Shown: positions 50,729 to 58,960, numbered from the stretch's first letter. The stretch: DNA of 64,000 bases from JAUVPY01 sp034412795 (GCA_034412795.1 DAOUMD010000277.1:11258-75257); one strand, 5' to 3'. A program made the numbers and translations. The notes: generated from the sequence alone by a model not told the origin.

Positions 50729-51864
50729 ACGCTTGCCTCCTCACGAATCCTGGACAGGCGTTCCGCTTCGACCAGGCCAGAGGGGGTCAATACCCACTCA
50801 TCAGGACCTACTTGATGTACCCAGCCTCGTCTTTCCAATTGCTCCAAACTGTGTGCCACGCCTCCACGCCCGCGATTCATTGCCCGGAGTACGGCAATGG
50901 AGTGTCCGTGATCCTCGTTGTCGTGCTGAGACGCCAGCGCGTAAAGATCGCCCAGGACTGCCTCACCCCGCAGCCGTCGACGATTGCGTTGGTGACTCAC
51001 CCAGCGCCACACAAGCCCACGGTTGGGAGCAAGAGTAATCGATATCAGCACGATGGCGCTGATGCATAGCACAATGGTGGGGCCGGTTGGCAGACGAGTC
51101 GTTGTGCTGCTAACCAACGCGCCGCTTACTCCAGCCAGCGCACCGAACAGAGCTGAGAGACCTATCATAACCCCCAGCCGGTCAGTCCACTGGCGGGCTG
51201 CTGCGGCCGGTGCCACTACCATAGCACTCATCAGTACCACGCCGACTGTCTGCAATCCCAACACGATGGCCACCACCAGCAGGGTGATCAACAACACATC
51301 TAAGACGCGCATCGGAAAACCCAGGCTGGCTCCGAATTCAGGATCAAAGGTGAGCAATTTGAACTCCTTCCAGAAGATCAACATCGCCAGCAGCGCCAGT
51401 GTTCCCAGCCCGGCCATCGTGACTACGTCGCGTTCCAGGAGAGCGGCGGCTTGTCCAAACAAAAACTTGTCCAGTCCTGCCTGGGCTGCATTGGGCATCT
51501 TCTGGATAAAGGTCAGAAGCACCAGTCCAAAGCCAAAGAAGACCGCCAGCACCAGACCCAAGGCACTGTCATCTTTGACTCGGGTAGTGTTAATGATGCT
51601 CATTACAAGTAGTGTGCCGATCCAACCGGCTGCCACAGCCCCCAAGATCAACACCAAGGGTGCCTTGCTGCCTGTCAGCAGAAAAGCAAGGGCGATGCCA
51701 GGCAATGCAGCGTGAGAGATGGCGTCTCCCAACAGGCTTTGCTTGCGCAGCACGGCATACGTACCTAGCGCACCACTGAGGATGCCCAGCATGGCCGAGC
51801 CCAAGGCCACCGTCCGCAACGTATAGTCGGAGAAAAGACTACCGAGCAATTCGAGCAGGTTCAT
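50725..51864 (-). CDS. Zn/Mn ABC transporter permease with C-terminal winged-helix domain (first permease)
   Basis: 379 residues from the ATG at 51864, which follows GGAGACACACG. Permease part: LRKQSLLGDAISHAALPGIALAF and VGVVLMSAMVVAPAAAARQW are diagnostic of the ABC-3 metal permease family. The C-terminal part (ALASQHDNEDHGHSIAVLRA ... PSGLVEAERLSRIREE) is a predicted winged helix. The gene start overlaps the ATPase gene end by 26 bp. Together the two permeases probably form a heterodimer. Confidence 0.88.
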   Translation of the reverse strand: MNLLELLGSLFSDYTLRTVALGSAMLGILSGALGTYAVLRKQSLLGDAISHAALPGIALAFLLTGSKAPLVLILGAVAAGWIGTLLVMSIINTTRVKDDSALGLVLAVFFGFGLVLLTFIQKMPNAAQAGLDKFLFGQAAALLERDVVTMAGLGTLALLAMLIFWKEFKLLTFDPEFGASLGFPMRVLDVLLITLLVVAIVLGLQTVGVVLMSAMVVAPAAAARQWTDRLGVMIGLSALFGALAGVSGALVSSTTTRLPTGPTIVLCISAIVLISITLAPNRGLVWRWVSHQRNRRRLRGEAVLGDLYALASQHDNEDHGHSIAVLRAMNRGRGGVAHSLEQLERRGWVHQVGPDEWVLTPSGLVEAERLSRIREEASV

Positions 51865-52669
51865 CGTGTGTCTCCTGGGATGAAGCATCTGGCTCAAGGG
51901 AGTGTCCGGGCTCGCGGGTGGCTGACCCGCCGTTGCGACTCAGAAATGCCACGCGGCCACCGTAGGCCAGTCTCAGGTTCTCATCGGTGAAAACTTCATC
52001 CACCGGCCCGCTGGCGATACGGCGCACATTTAGCAGGGTGACCCAGTCAAAATATTCGGGCACGGTCTGCAGGTCGTGGTGTACAACGACCACGGTCTTG
52101 CCTGCAGCCCGCAGCTCCTGCAACAGGGTGACGATGGCTCGTTCGGTAGTGGCATCCACACCCTGGAATGGCTCATCCATAAAGTATACTTGTGCATCTT
52201 GCACGAGCGCGCGGGCCAGGAAGACACGCTGTTGCTGGCCGCCCGACAGTTGACTGATCTGTCGATCTGCGAAGGGGCGCATACCGACCTTATCTAATGC
52301 CTCCAGTGCCAGGGTTCGCTCATGGCGGCCCGGCCTTCGCACCCAACCTAAGTGCCCGTAGCGGCCCATCATCACTACATCTAACACATTGGTGGGGAAG
52401 TCCCAATCCACGCTCTCGCGCTGCGGCACGTAGCCCACCACCCGGCGCTGCTCGGCGTAGGGCTTGTCGTATATCAACACCTGGCCCGCGGCCGGGCGAA
52501 CCAGGCCCAGGATGGCCTTGATCAACGTCGTTTTTCCGGCGCCATTGGGGCCGACGACAGCCATCAGAACGCCGGCAGGCACCTCCAGGTCTATATCCCA
52601 TAACACCGGTTGGTCTCGATAAGCAACGGTCAAGTCCATTACTTCAATCGCTTTGGTTTCCTCATTCAT
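51839..52669 (-). CDS. Zn/Mn ABC transporter ATP-binding protein
   Basis: 276 residues from the ATG at 52669 (after GGAGTAGAGTG); the frame to 52753 reads through a heptamer array and is rejected as N-terminus. Walker A GPNGAGKTT, Q-loop YVPQRESVDWDFP (this QRESVDWDFP form is diagnostic for ZnuC/MntA-type importers), signature LSGGQQQRVFLARA, Walker B VYFMDEPFQGVD, switch VVVHHD. It powers import of zinc or manganese by the adjoining permeases. Confidence 0.93.
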   Translation of the reverse strand: MNEETKAIEVMDLTVAYRDQPVLWDIDLEVPAGVLMAVVGPNGAGKTTLIKAILGLVRPAAGQVLIYDKPYAEQRRVVGYVPQRESVDWDFPTNVLDVVMMGRYGHLGWVRRPGRHERTLALEALDKVGMRPFADRQISQLSGGQQQRVFLARALVQDAQVYFMDEPFQGVDATTERAIVTLLQELRAAGKTVVVVHHDLQTVPEYFDWVTLLNVRRIASGPVDEVFTDENLRLAYGGRVAFLSRNGGSATREPGHSLEPDASSQETHDEPARIAR

Positions 52670-52688
52670 CACTCTACTCCAAATCTCT

Positions 52689-52745
52689 TTACGCAGTACG
52701 CGGTACACGTATTGCGTACTGCGTATTGCGTACTGCGTATTGTGC
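52689..52745. repeat. Heptamer array before the metal ABC ATPase gene
   Basis: Units GCGTACT and GCGTATT alternate with a 7-bp period after a diverged start (ACGCAGTACGCGG). It lies directly over the intergenic gap between the binding-protein and ATPase genes. Confidence 0.8.
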
Positions 52746-52749
52746 TTTG

Positions 52750-53697
52750 TCACTCACCTGACAGGGAGTTCACAATCGTATCAATGTTGTGGCGCACCAT
52801 GCCGATATATGTGCCTTCTGCCGTTCCCGGGTTACCCATAGCGTCTGAGAAGAGCTCGCCTCCAATTTCCACTTCGAAGCCTCTGGATCTCACGGCTGCT
52901 TGCACAGCCTCGATGGTTCGGGGGGGCACCGATGATTCGACAAAAATAGCCGGGATTTTGCGCACGGCGATGAATTCGGCCAATTCCTGTACGTCGGCTG
53001 TCCCTGCTTCAGATGCCGTGCTGATGCCCTGCAAGCCACGGACCTCGAAACCGTAGGCGCGCCCAAAGTAGTTGAAGGCATCGTGGGCGGTGATGAGTAT
53101 CCTCCGTTCCTCAGGTACACTTTCGGCTTGAGCTTTCACATAGTCGTGCAGTTCGTTTAGCTCTGCCAGGTAGCTTTCGGCATTGGCCTGGTAGAGATCG
53201 TAGTGGTCGGGGTCCATCTCGACCAGCGTGTCACGTACCTGCTCGACTGCCTTCATCCACAGAGACACGTCAAACCAGACGTGGGGATCGAAGGAACCTT
53301 CGAACTCGGGCGGGGCCAGCAGACTCGACTGATCGATACCCGCTGTGACGGCCACCGTCCTGACCCGGCCCTCCATTTTCTCAAGCACCTCGCCCATCTT
53401 GGCCTCCAGATGCAGGCCGTTGTAAAAGATCACATCCGCTTCGGCCATGCGGCTCACATCTCCCTCGCTGGCCTTGTAAAGGTGCGGGTCCACGCCCGGC
53501 CCCATCAGGCCAGTTACTTCGACGCGCTCGCCCCCTACGTTTTGGACGATGTCGTTAATCATGCCCACTGTTGTCACCACACGAATCGGTCGCTGAGAGA
53601 GATCAGCCTCTGCTTTTCCGGCTGCCTGTCCACAAGCTGTGAGTATGCCTATCACTCCTAGCAGCACGATACTAAATCCAAGTTGTACGCTACGCAT
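52750..53697 (-). CDS. Zn/Mn ABC transporter substrate-binding lipoprotein (TroA/ZnuA type)
   Basis: 315 residues. Signal peptide ends in IGILTACGQ (lipidated cysteine). The TroA fold is supported by VVTTVGMINDIVQNVGGERV, LMGPGVDPHLYKASEGD, and a C-terminal half with ITAHDAFNYFGRAYGFEVRG. Histidines and an aspartate at these positions bind zinc or manganese. It is the first gene of the importer operon; 5' of it, at 53835-53866, lie operator-like sequences that share a half-site with the regulator's own operator. Confidence 0.9.
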   Translation of the reverse strand: MRSVQLGFSIVLLGVIGILTACGQAAGKAEADLSQRPIRVVTTVGMINDIVQNVGGERVEVTGLMGPGVDPHLYKASEGDVSRMAEADVIFYNGLHLEAKMGEVLEKMEGRVRTVAVTAGIDQSSLLAPPEFEGSFDPHVWFDVSLWMKAVEQVRDTLVEMDPDHYDLYQANAESYLAELNELHDYVKAQAESVPEERRILITAHDAFNYFGRAYGFEVRGLQGISTASEAGTADVQELAEFIAVRKIPAIFVESSVPPRTIEAVQAAVRSRGFEVEIGGELFSDAMGNPGTAEGTYIGMVRHNIDTIVNSLSGE

Positions 53698-53834
53698 CCG
53701 GTATCTCCTTAACAGAATCTCGACTTGATGAAAACTGTACGATCACTCTATACGAGGTTTCTTTGCTTGATTTGACCGGTAAGAAGTGTCAACCAAATAG
53801 TGAACCATCCCCCTTTTTGTATTGGTTTTTGTAT

Positions 53835-53866
53835 ATCCGAAATTTTGATTTAGCCATGACTAAATC
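53835..53866. promoter_or_regulatory. Operator-like sequences upstream of the metal importer operon
   Basis: ATCCGAAATT (53835-53844) is identical to the half-site at 54581-54590 in front of the DtxR-family regulator. It is followed by the perfect palindrome GATTTAG-CCATGA-CTAAATC (53847-53866). Likely regulator binding sites; inference from position and shared sequence. Confidence 0.5.
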
Positions 53867-53882
53867 TTGCAGCTAAAAAAAA

Positions 53883-54551
53883 TTAGGGCTCTTCAGTATG
53901 AAGTTCACTCACCAGGATTTGATGGGCTACTTCGCGTCCGATGGCATGCTCGGTTTCTCCTACACGCACCGTCACCGGACCGTCGAAGGGAGCTACTCTA
54001 ACTACCCTCAACGGGACCTTTGGGTACAGACCCAGCTCGCCCAGGTAGCGCAGCAGGGCCGGGTCATTATCGTACACCTCGGCGACCACCGCCGACTGCC
54101 CAGACTCGAGATCGGCCAGACGCCGGCAAGGGGGTTGGTCAATCTTTCCCTCTCTGGTTGGGATAGGTGCACCGTGTGGATCGGTGCTCGGGTGACCAAG
54201 CACAGCGTCTATTCGATCTACCAAGTCCTCTGATAGCACGTGCTCGATCTTGTGAGCTTCGGCGTGAACCTGATCCCAGGGAACATCTAGTATCTCGGCC
54301 AGGAAGATCTCGATCAGCCGGTGGTGGCGTATGACCTCCAGCGCGATTTTTCGACCGGTCTGGGTCAGCACGACCCCCTGGTAGGGCTCATAAGCCACCA
54401 AATTCATCTCGGCCAGCTTTTTGATCATACCGGTCGCCGAAGCTGGCGCGACGTTCAGTTGGTCGGCCAACACAGTCGTAGCCACCTTGCCTTGCTCTCG
54501 CTCTATTTCGTAGATGGTCTTTAAGTAGTCTTCGACGGCCTGGGTGTGCAT
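53883..54551 (-). CDS. DtxR/MntR-family metal-dependent transcriptional repressor
   Basis: 222 residues from the ATG at 54551. The N-terminal winged helix (EDYLKTIYEIEREQGKVATT, then QLNVAPASATGMIKKLAEM as recognition helix) and metal-binding/dimerisation region (RHHRLIEIFLAEILDVPWDQ, EAHKIEHVLSEDLVDRID) are followed by a C-terminal FeoA/SH3-like domain (VPLRVVRVAPFDGPVTVRVG). It likely represses the adjoining metal importer when metal is plentiful and controls its own promoter through the operator at 54571-54590. Confidence 0.92.
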   Translation of the reverse strand: MHTQAVEDYLKTIYEIEREQGKVATTVLADQLNVAPASATGMIKKLAEMNLVAYEPYQGVVLTQTGRKIALEVIRHHRLIEIFLAEILDVPWDQVHAEAHKIEHVLSEDLVDRIDAVLGHPSTDPHGAPIPTREGKIDQPPCRRLADLESGQSAVVAEVYDNDPALLRYLGELGLYPKVPLRVVRVAPFDGPVTVRVGETEHAIGREVAHQILVSELHTEEP

Positions 54552-54570
54552 TTTGTCTATCCGAAAATCA

Positions 54571-54590
54571 AATTTAGGTGATCCGAAATT
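54571..54590 (-). promoter_or_regulatory. DtxR-type operator overlapping the regulator's own leader
   Basis: AATTTAGGTGATCCGAAATT is a 20-bp imperfect palindrome (arms AATTT-GG and CC-AAATT) resembling DtxR/IdeR boxes. It lies between the predicted transcription start near 54592 and the ATG, ideal for autorepression. Confidence 0.65.
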
Positions 54591-54598
54591 GCACATCT

Positions 54599-54627
54599 AT
54601 TATAGCCGATTTCCTGTTGGCTGTCAA
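54599..54627 (-). promoter_or_regulatory. Consensus sigma-70 promoter of the DtxR-family gene
   Basis: Minus strand TTGACA (54622-54627), 17-bp spacer, TATAAT (54599-54604): a perfect consensus, the best promoter in the window. Confidence 0.85.
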
Positions 54628-54775
54628 GGTCTGGTTGGTCGAAAAGGAGAGAACATCTCTTTCCGCTCGCAAGTGTTTCTTTTTGGGGCCTTTCTTATTT
54701 GTGAACCTATCCAGTTGTGGTAATATATATGCGCGTTTCGCACCTCCTACGTGCGGACCAGTTAGCAATCTGAAT

Positions 54776-54867
54776 TGGGTGCATTCAAAATAGGTTCGTA
54801 GAGGCGAGTTTCGTGCTCGCCCTGGGCACCCACAAGGGGGTGCTCCTACTCATTTTGAACACACCCA
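54776..54867. mobile_element. 92-bp MITE with 7-bp target-site duplication
   Basis: Ends TGGGTGCATTCAAAAT and ATTTTGAACACACCCA are inverted repeats (14 of 16). TCTGAAT is duplicated at 54769-54775 and 54868-54874. Inside: GGCGAG...CTCGCC and GGGCACCC...GGGTGCTC hairpins. Its right end is 20 bp before the sulfotransferase-like gene. Confidence 0.8.
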
Positions 54868-54893
54868 TCTGAATTTAGTACAGGGAGCGGGTT

Positions 54894-55508
54894 ATGAGTC
54901 CTTTCTTGCGGAAGCTATTCAAACAAAAACCCACACAGCAGATTGTCACGGTTGTCTCCGGCCTGCCCCGTTCTGGTACATCAATGATGATGCGGATGCT
55001 AGAGGCGGGGGGGATCTCACCACTGACCGATGAGCTGAGAGAGGCCGATAAGGACAACCCCAAAGGCTATTACGAATTTGAGCGTGTCAAGAAGCTGGAC
55101 GAGGGAGATACGGATTGGGTCAAAGAAGCCCAGGGAAAATCAGTCAAGGTGATCTCGGCACTTCTGAAGCATCTACCGCCGGGTTATACCTACAAGCTAA
55201 TCTTTATGCGCCGAAAAATGGAAGAGATTCTGTCCTCTCAAAGACAAATGCTCATTCGACGAGGAGAGCCCACTGATTCCGTCAGCGACGAAGAGTTGAT
55301 GGAACTGTTTGGCAAGCACCTGGCACAGATTCAAGCCTGGATTGATGGGCAACCAAACGTTGAGGTTATTTACGTCAGCTACAATGACGTCATGGAGAAT
55401 CCCCTCGAACAGTTGCAGAGAATCAACCTTTTCCTGGGGGACACGCTCGACGTGGAGAGCATGGTGAGTGTTGTGGACCAGGCACTGTATCGGCAGCGGG
55501 AATCGTAA
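54894..55508 (+). CDS. Sulfotransferase family protein
   Basis: 204 residues. VVSGLPRSGTSMMMRMLEAG (residues 20-39) is the PAPS-binding P-loop-like motif of sulfotransferases; the C-terminal segment DVMENPLEQLQRINLFLG matches the 3'-phosphate-binding region. Shorter than typical sulfotransferases and without an obvious signal peptide. Acceptor is unknown. The next gene, a glutamine cyclotransferase, starts 28 bp after its stop on the same strand. Confidence 0.75.
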   Translation: MSPFLRKLFKQKPTQQIVTVVSGLPRSGTSMMMRMLEAGGISPLTDELREADKDNPKGYYEFERVKKLDEGDTDWVKEAQGKSVKVISALLKHLPPGYTYKLIFMRRKMEEILSSQRQMLIRRGEPTDSVSDEELMELFGKHLAQIQAWIDGQPNVEVIYVSYNDVMENPLEQLQRINLFLGDTLDVESMVSVVDQALYRQRES

Positions 55509-55536
55509 CGTATATTGTGTTGTTAGGGTAACTCTG

Positions 55537-56586
55537 GTGGTCCGTCTGCACGCTAGGAATGTACTGGGGCTCGTTGCATTGCTGGGAGCGGTCCTTATTT
55601 CCTCATGTGCAACTGCCACAGAAGTCAACGAGAGCAACACCTCGCAAATTGAAGTATCGCCAGTTCTCGAAAGTACAATAGACTTTAATACCTCTAAGGT
55701 GGCTACGGTTCCAGGTGGGCGCGCTGACTCCAACAACACGCCGTCCTCGGTTCCTACAAGGTCACCAGTTCCCCTAATCACCGAGACTGTTGCTGTAGCC
55801 ACTACACAGGATGTTTCACACCAGCCCATATCTCCAATTTCCACAAGTGCAGCCAGCTCATCGGGAAATGGTCCGATTCCTGTCTATACCTATGAAATCG
55901 TCAATATCTATCCTCACGACCGGGGTGCTTTCACGCAGGGATTGGTGTTTGAAGAGGGCGTACTGTACGAAGGCACGGGGCTGCGAGGGCGTTCCACGTT
56001 ACGCACGGTTGAATTGAAGACCGGGGATGTGGTAAAGCTTCATTCGCTCGCACTTCCACTGTTCGGGGAGGGCGTGACGGTCTATGGCGACAAGGTATTC
56101 CAGTTGACCTGGCAGGCCCACGTCGGTTTTGTCTACGACAAAGACACCTTTGAGTTACTGCAAGAGTTCACCTATCCAACCGAGGGCTGGGGCATCACCC
56201 ACGATGGCCAGCGGCTGATAATGAGCGATGGCACATCAACCTTGCATTTCCTGGACCCTGAAACGCTAGAGGAAATCGGTCAGATTGAGGTGTATGACCA
56301 GAACGGCCCCGTGACCAGACTCAACGAATTGGAGTACATCCACGGGGAAGTCTATGCCAATGTCTGGAAAACTGACCGCATTGCCAGAATTGACCCTCAG
56401 ACGGGCCAGGTGACGGGCTGGATAGATTTGACCGGACTGTTGAGTGAGGAGGATCGGGTTGAGCCGGTTGACGTGCTCAACGGCATTGCCTACGACGCGG
56501 AAAATGATCGCCTGTTTGTGACCGGAAAGCTATGGCCCAAGATCTTCGAGATTGAGCTAATGCCGGAGATGACAAATGGCAAATGA
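55537..56586 (+). CDS. Glutaminyl-peptide cyclotransferase (glutamine cyclotransferase), lipoprotein
   Basis: 349 residues from the GTG at 55537. A signal peptide ends in AVLISSCATA (lipidation site). After a Ser/Thr-rich linker of about 90 residues comes a five-bladed propeller: YTYEIVNIYPHDRGAFTQGL (the GAFTQGL motif is typical), YEGTGLRGRSTLR, VFQLTWQAHVGFVYD, DVLNGIAYDAENDRLFVTGKLWP. It forms pyroglutamate at N-terminal glutamine of exported peptides. The stop codon and last four residues are contributed by the heptamer array that follows. Confidence 0.88.
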   Translation: MVRLHARNVLGLVALLGAVLISSCATATEVNESNTSQIEVSPVLESTIDFNTSKVATVPGGRADSNNTPSSVPTRSPVPLITETVAVATTQDVSHQPISPISTSAASSSGNGPIPVYTYEIVNIYPHDRGAFTQGLVFEEGVLYEGTGLRGRSTLRTVELKTGDVVKLHSLALPLFGEGVTVYGDKVFQLTWQAHVGFVYDKDTFELLQEFTYPTEGWGITHDGQRLIMSDGTSTLHFLDPETLEEIGQIEVYDQNGPVTRLNELEYIHGEVYANVWKTDRIARIDPQTGQVTGWIDLTGLLSEEDRVEPVDVLNGIAYDAENDRLFVTGKLWPKIFEIELMPEMTNGK

Positions 56587-56695
56587 CAAATGGCAAATGA
56601 CAAATGGCAAATGACAAAGGGGAAATGGGAAATGGGAAATGGGAAATGACAGATGACAAATGGCAAATGGCAAGTGTCAGATGGCAAGTATCACA
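56569..56695. repeat. Heptamer array overlapping the end of the cyclotransferase gene
   Basis: Units CAAATGG, CAAATGA alternate, later AAATGGG (four times), then CAAATGG again. The array begins inside the last codons of the cyclotransferase gene and ends just before the convergent membrane-protein gene. No complementary arm is visible here. Confidence 0.85.
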
Positions 56696-56700
56696 ATGGG

Positions 56701-57066
56701 TTATCCTGCTGTGGTCATGGCTCGCAAGATCAGTCCCGCTGCCACCAGGGCAACCACAGCATAGATCAACATCTCCCTTCGCTCTTCCCGGCCCTTTGTA
56801 TAAACGTAGACGGCGGGGATGGCTAGCCCACTGACCAAGCCGTACAAAATATGAATGCCTCGCGCGGGCCGCAGACCGCTGTACCAAAGGAGAGCGCCCA
56901 AGGTCCCCTGAACCAAGATGAGGAGTTCGGCGATAACCAGTGCCCCCCAGTAATTCGAGCCTACCCCCCGCCGACGAGCAAAGCGCACCAGCCCCCAGAT
57001 TACCAGAATAGCAAAGTAAATGAGCGCCGCATTCGCCAGGTTGCCGTGGATTACATTCAGGGACAT
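56701..57066 (-). CDS. Small four-helix membrane protein, unknown function
   Basis: 121 residues with four hydrophobic stretches (about 10-28, 39-60, 70-88, 98-115). A central RPARGIHILYGLVSGLAIPAV and a basic cytoplasmic loop (YTKGREERREM) are notable. Histidines at positions 7 and 72 are in or near helices, as in small b-type cytochrome-like proteins, but there is no decisive motif. It converges with the cyclotransferase gene. The 517 bp upstream contain two inverted-repeat elements and no gene. Confidence 0.6.
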   Translation of the reverse strand: MSLNVIHGNLANAALIYFAILVIWGLVRFARRRGVGSNYWGALVIAELLILVQGTLGALLWYSGLRPARGIHILYGLVSGLAIPAVYVYTKGREERREMLIYAVVALVAAGLILRAMTTAG

Positions 57067-57217
57067 GTTTGGCTGCCTTTCTCTACGATGTTCTCCTATT
57101 CGGCGGTGGGCCTGCCACGTACCTGTCCACCGACTCCATAATACACTTACATCGGTATCACTGTCAAGAACTCAAGCGCATGAGAATAGTACACCATTTA
57201 CGTGGCGGTGTAATAGG

Positions 57218-57332
57218 GCAATCGCATTTGGGTTTTTCATGAGACGTGTTCCCAAAAGACGCGAAAGTGGCGTCCAGGTAGGAAACGAGCTTTCTGGCCC
57301 TATTGAGGGAACGAATTCCCAAATGCGATTGG
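57218..57332. repeat. 115-bp inverted-repeat element (first of two adjacent)
   Basis: GCAATCGCATTTGGG (57218-57232) pairs with CCCAAATGCGATTGG (57318-57332), 14 of 15 bases. Directly adjoins the next element. Confidence 0.7.
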
Positions 57333-57338
57333 CCTAAA

Positions 57339-57505
57339 CCCAATACCCGTGAATGAATCGTGGTCAGTTACTGACTCAGGGTCAACGGCTACGAAGGAAG
57401 CTCCATACCCGCAGGCAAGACCCCAAAATTCATACGTTTCGCCGATCATTCGGCGCTTTCTCGGTGTAGCAGTCACTGAGCGGGCACTCATTCACGGGTA
57501 TTGGG
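57339..57505. mobile_element. 167-bp MITE-like element with 18-bp perfect inverted repeats
   Basis: CCCAATACCCGTGAATGA (57339-57356) and TCATTCACGGGTATTGGG (57488-57505) are perfect inverted copies. The direct repeat CCTAAA flanks both ends (57333-57338 and 57506-57511), consistent with a target-site duplication. Confidence 0.75.
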
Positions 57506-57583
57506 CCTAAACCCGCACCATTTAACTTGGCGTTTCGGCAATGTCGGATCTGGCCAATGTCCGGGTTTGACCTTTGGGTGATG

Positions 57584-58783
57584 TTACAATTCAGAGGCCG
57601 CCGGATGCGGGCCAAAATGCTTGAGCATAACGATCGGGTCCGACTTGCTGGGGTTGTGAATGGTTACACCTTCGAGCGCGGCTGAACAGGAGACGAAGAA
57701 CTCGTCGTAGGTCAGTTGACCGAAGCGGATCAATGCCGGCGACTCGATAGGCCAGGTACCCATCGTACCGTGACCCTGCAGGACAATCAGACCATAGGGG
57801 CCTTCGTCGCAAATCGTTACGCTGCGCCCGGGCAGCACAGTCAGCTCCTTGGCCGCGAAGTAGGGGCTGCCGTAGGTGATCCAGTTCTCGATGTAACCCG
57901 CCTCCGCCATTTCATCCACCGGCTTGACCGGCCGCGGCGCCCGGAAATGGGTGGCCTTGAAGTCTGCGTTAGTGTTGGCCTCCCAGTCGAGCATGGAGAT
58001 GATGTAGTCCAAATCCTGCTTCTTGTCTTCAGGCACGTCCTTGACCAACAGATCCCACTCGATGGGCACATCATTCGTCAGAGACTGGAACATGGCGAAG
58101 ACATCGCTGGCCCATTGGGGTTCGTAGGTGCATAGGCTGCCAGGCGCATGGAGGATGCCGGGTGGCACATACCAACCCGTGCCTGCCTCCAGGCGATAGG
58201 CCTTGGATAGATCTGTGATGTGGTTGTCGCCCTGGTCCCAGATCTCCAGGCAATGACGCACTTGCTCCTTGCTGGTTCCGGGCTCGAGCCCGAAGAAGGT
58301 GTGGGGGAAGTCGGCGTCATAGTTGTTGAGCTGGGGTGGGAAGTAGTACGCCTCCGGCTTCTGCTCCTGGCCAACCCGGGCAGCGTGCTCCGGCATCTGG
58401 TGCATGTGATGGGGTAGGGGACCCTTATTGTCAAAGAACTTTGAATAGATGGGCCAGCCGGCGTAACGGTCCCACATCTCGTCGCCCAGCAATCTGTCGC
58501 CCAGATCGGCCACCGCATCCTTGAACAACACCCTTTGTGGGCTGTCATCATCGCCATAAACTACGTAGCTCAGGCCTTCGTCAGGCGTTGTCAAGGGGCC
58601 GTTATCAGCCTTGGTCGTGGACGAGAACCAGCGTTCGTCGATGCCACCGCGGTGCGCGCCGAACGCGTAGTAGTCGTTGGGGTGCAGCTTGATGCGCCGG
58701 CCAGGGATACAGAACACGCGAGGCACCCAGGTCGGCGCCAGGCGCAGAATACCTTCGCCCTGCTCAAGAATTTGTTGAGTCAT
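57584..58783 (-). CDS. Mannose-6-phosphate isomerase-like cupin protein
   Basis: 399 residues from the ATG at 58783, preceded by AAAGGAGTACACG. GPLPHHMHQMPEHAARVGQE followed by KPEAYYFPPQLNNYD has the metal-binding histidine/glutamate pattern of class I phosphomannose isomerase-type cupins; GWYVPPGILHAPGSLCTYEP supplies a further histidine. Catalytic activity on mannose 6-phosphate is not proven for this branch. It is downstream of, and on the same strand as, the ribose-type sugar importer but behind a strong terminator, so it is likely expressed separately or by read-through. Confidence 0.7.
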   Translation of the reverse strand: MTQQILEQGEGILRLAPTWVPRVFCIPGRRIKLHPNDYYAFGAHRGGIDERWFSSTTKADNGPLTTPDEGLSYVVYGDDDSPQRVLFKDAVADLGDRLLGDEMWDRYAGWPIYSKFFDNKGPLPHHMHQMPEHAARVGQEQKPEAYYFPPQLNNYDADFPHTFFGLEPGTSKEQVRHCLEIWDQGDNHITDLSKAYRLEAGTGWYVPPGILHAPGSLCTYEPQWASDVFAMFQSLTNDVPIEWDLLVKDVPEDKKQDLDYIISMLDWEANTNADFKATHFRAPRPVKPVDEMAEAGYIENWITYGSPYFAAKELTVLPGRSVTICDEGPYGLIVLQGHGTMGTWPIESPALIRFGQLTYDEFFVSCSAALEGVTIHNPSKSDPIVMLKHFGPHPAASEL

Positions 58784-58822
58784 CGTGTACTCCTTTGCTG
58801 TCAGTTTTGTGTTTCGCATATA

Positions 58823-58960
58823 CCTGAGTTCGGGATTAGGTCGACCGGCATCCCGAGTAGGCTCACAGAGCCGTCGAGGGGGGCGGGATCGGGGAAATCA
58901 CCCTTCGATACACCTTGCGGCTACTCAGGATGACTTCCCTTGGGAAACTCCGAACTCAGG
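58823..58960. repeat. 138-bp inverted-repeat element between cupin and binding-protein genes
   Basis: CCTGAGTTCGG (58823-58833) and CCGAACTCAGG (58950-58960) are perfect inverted copies, extended imperfectly outward (ATA/TTAT). The interior contains a CATCCCGAGTAGGCTC-like stretch, resembling the intergenic CATCCTGAG family found elsewhere in the window. Confidence 0.6.
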
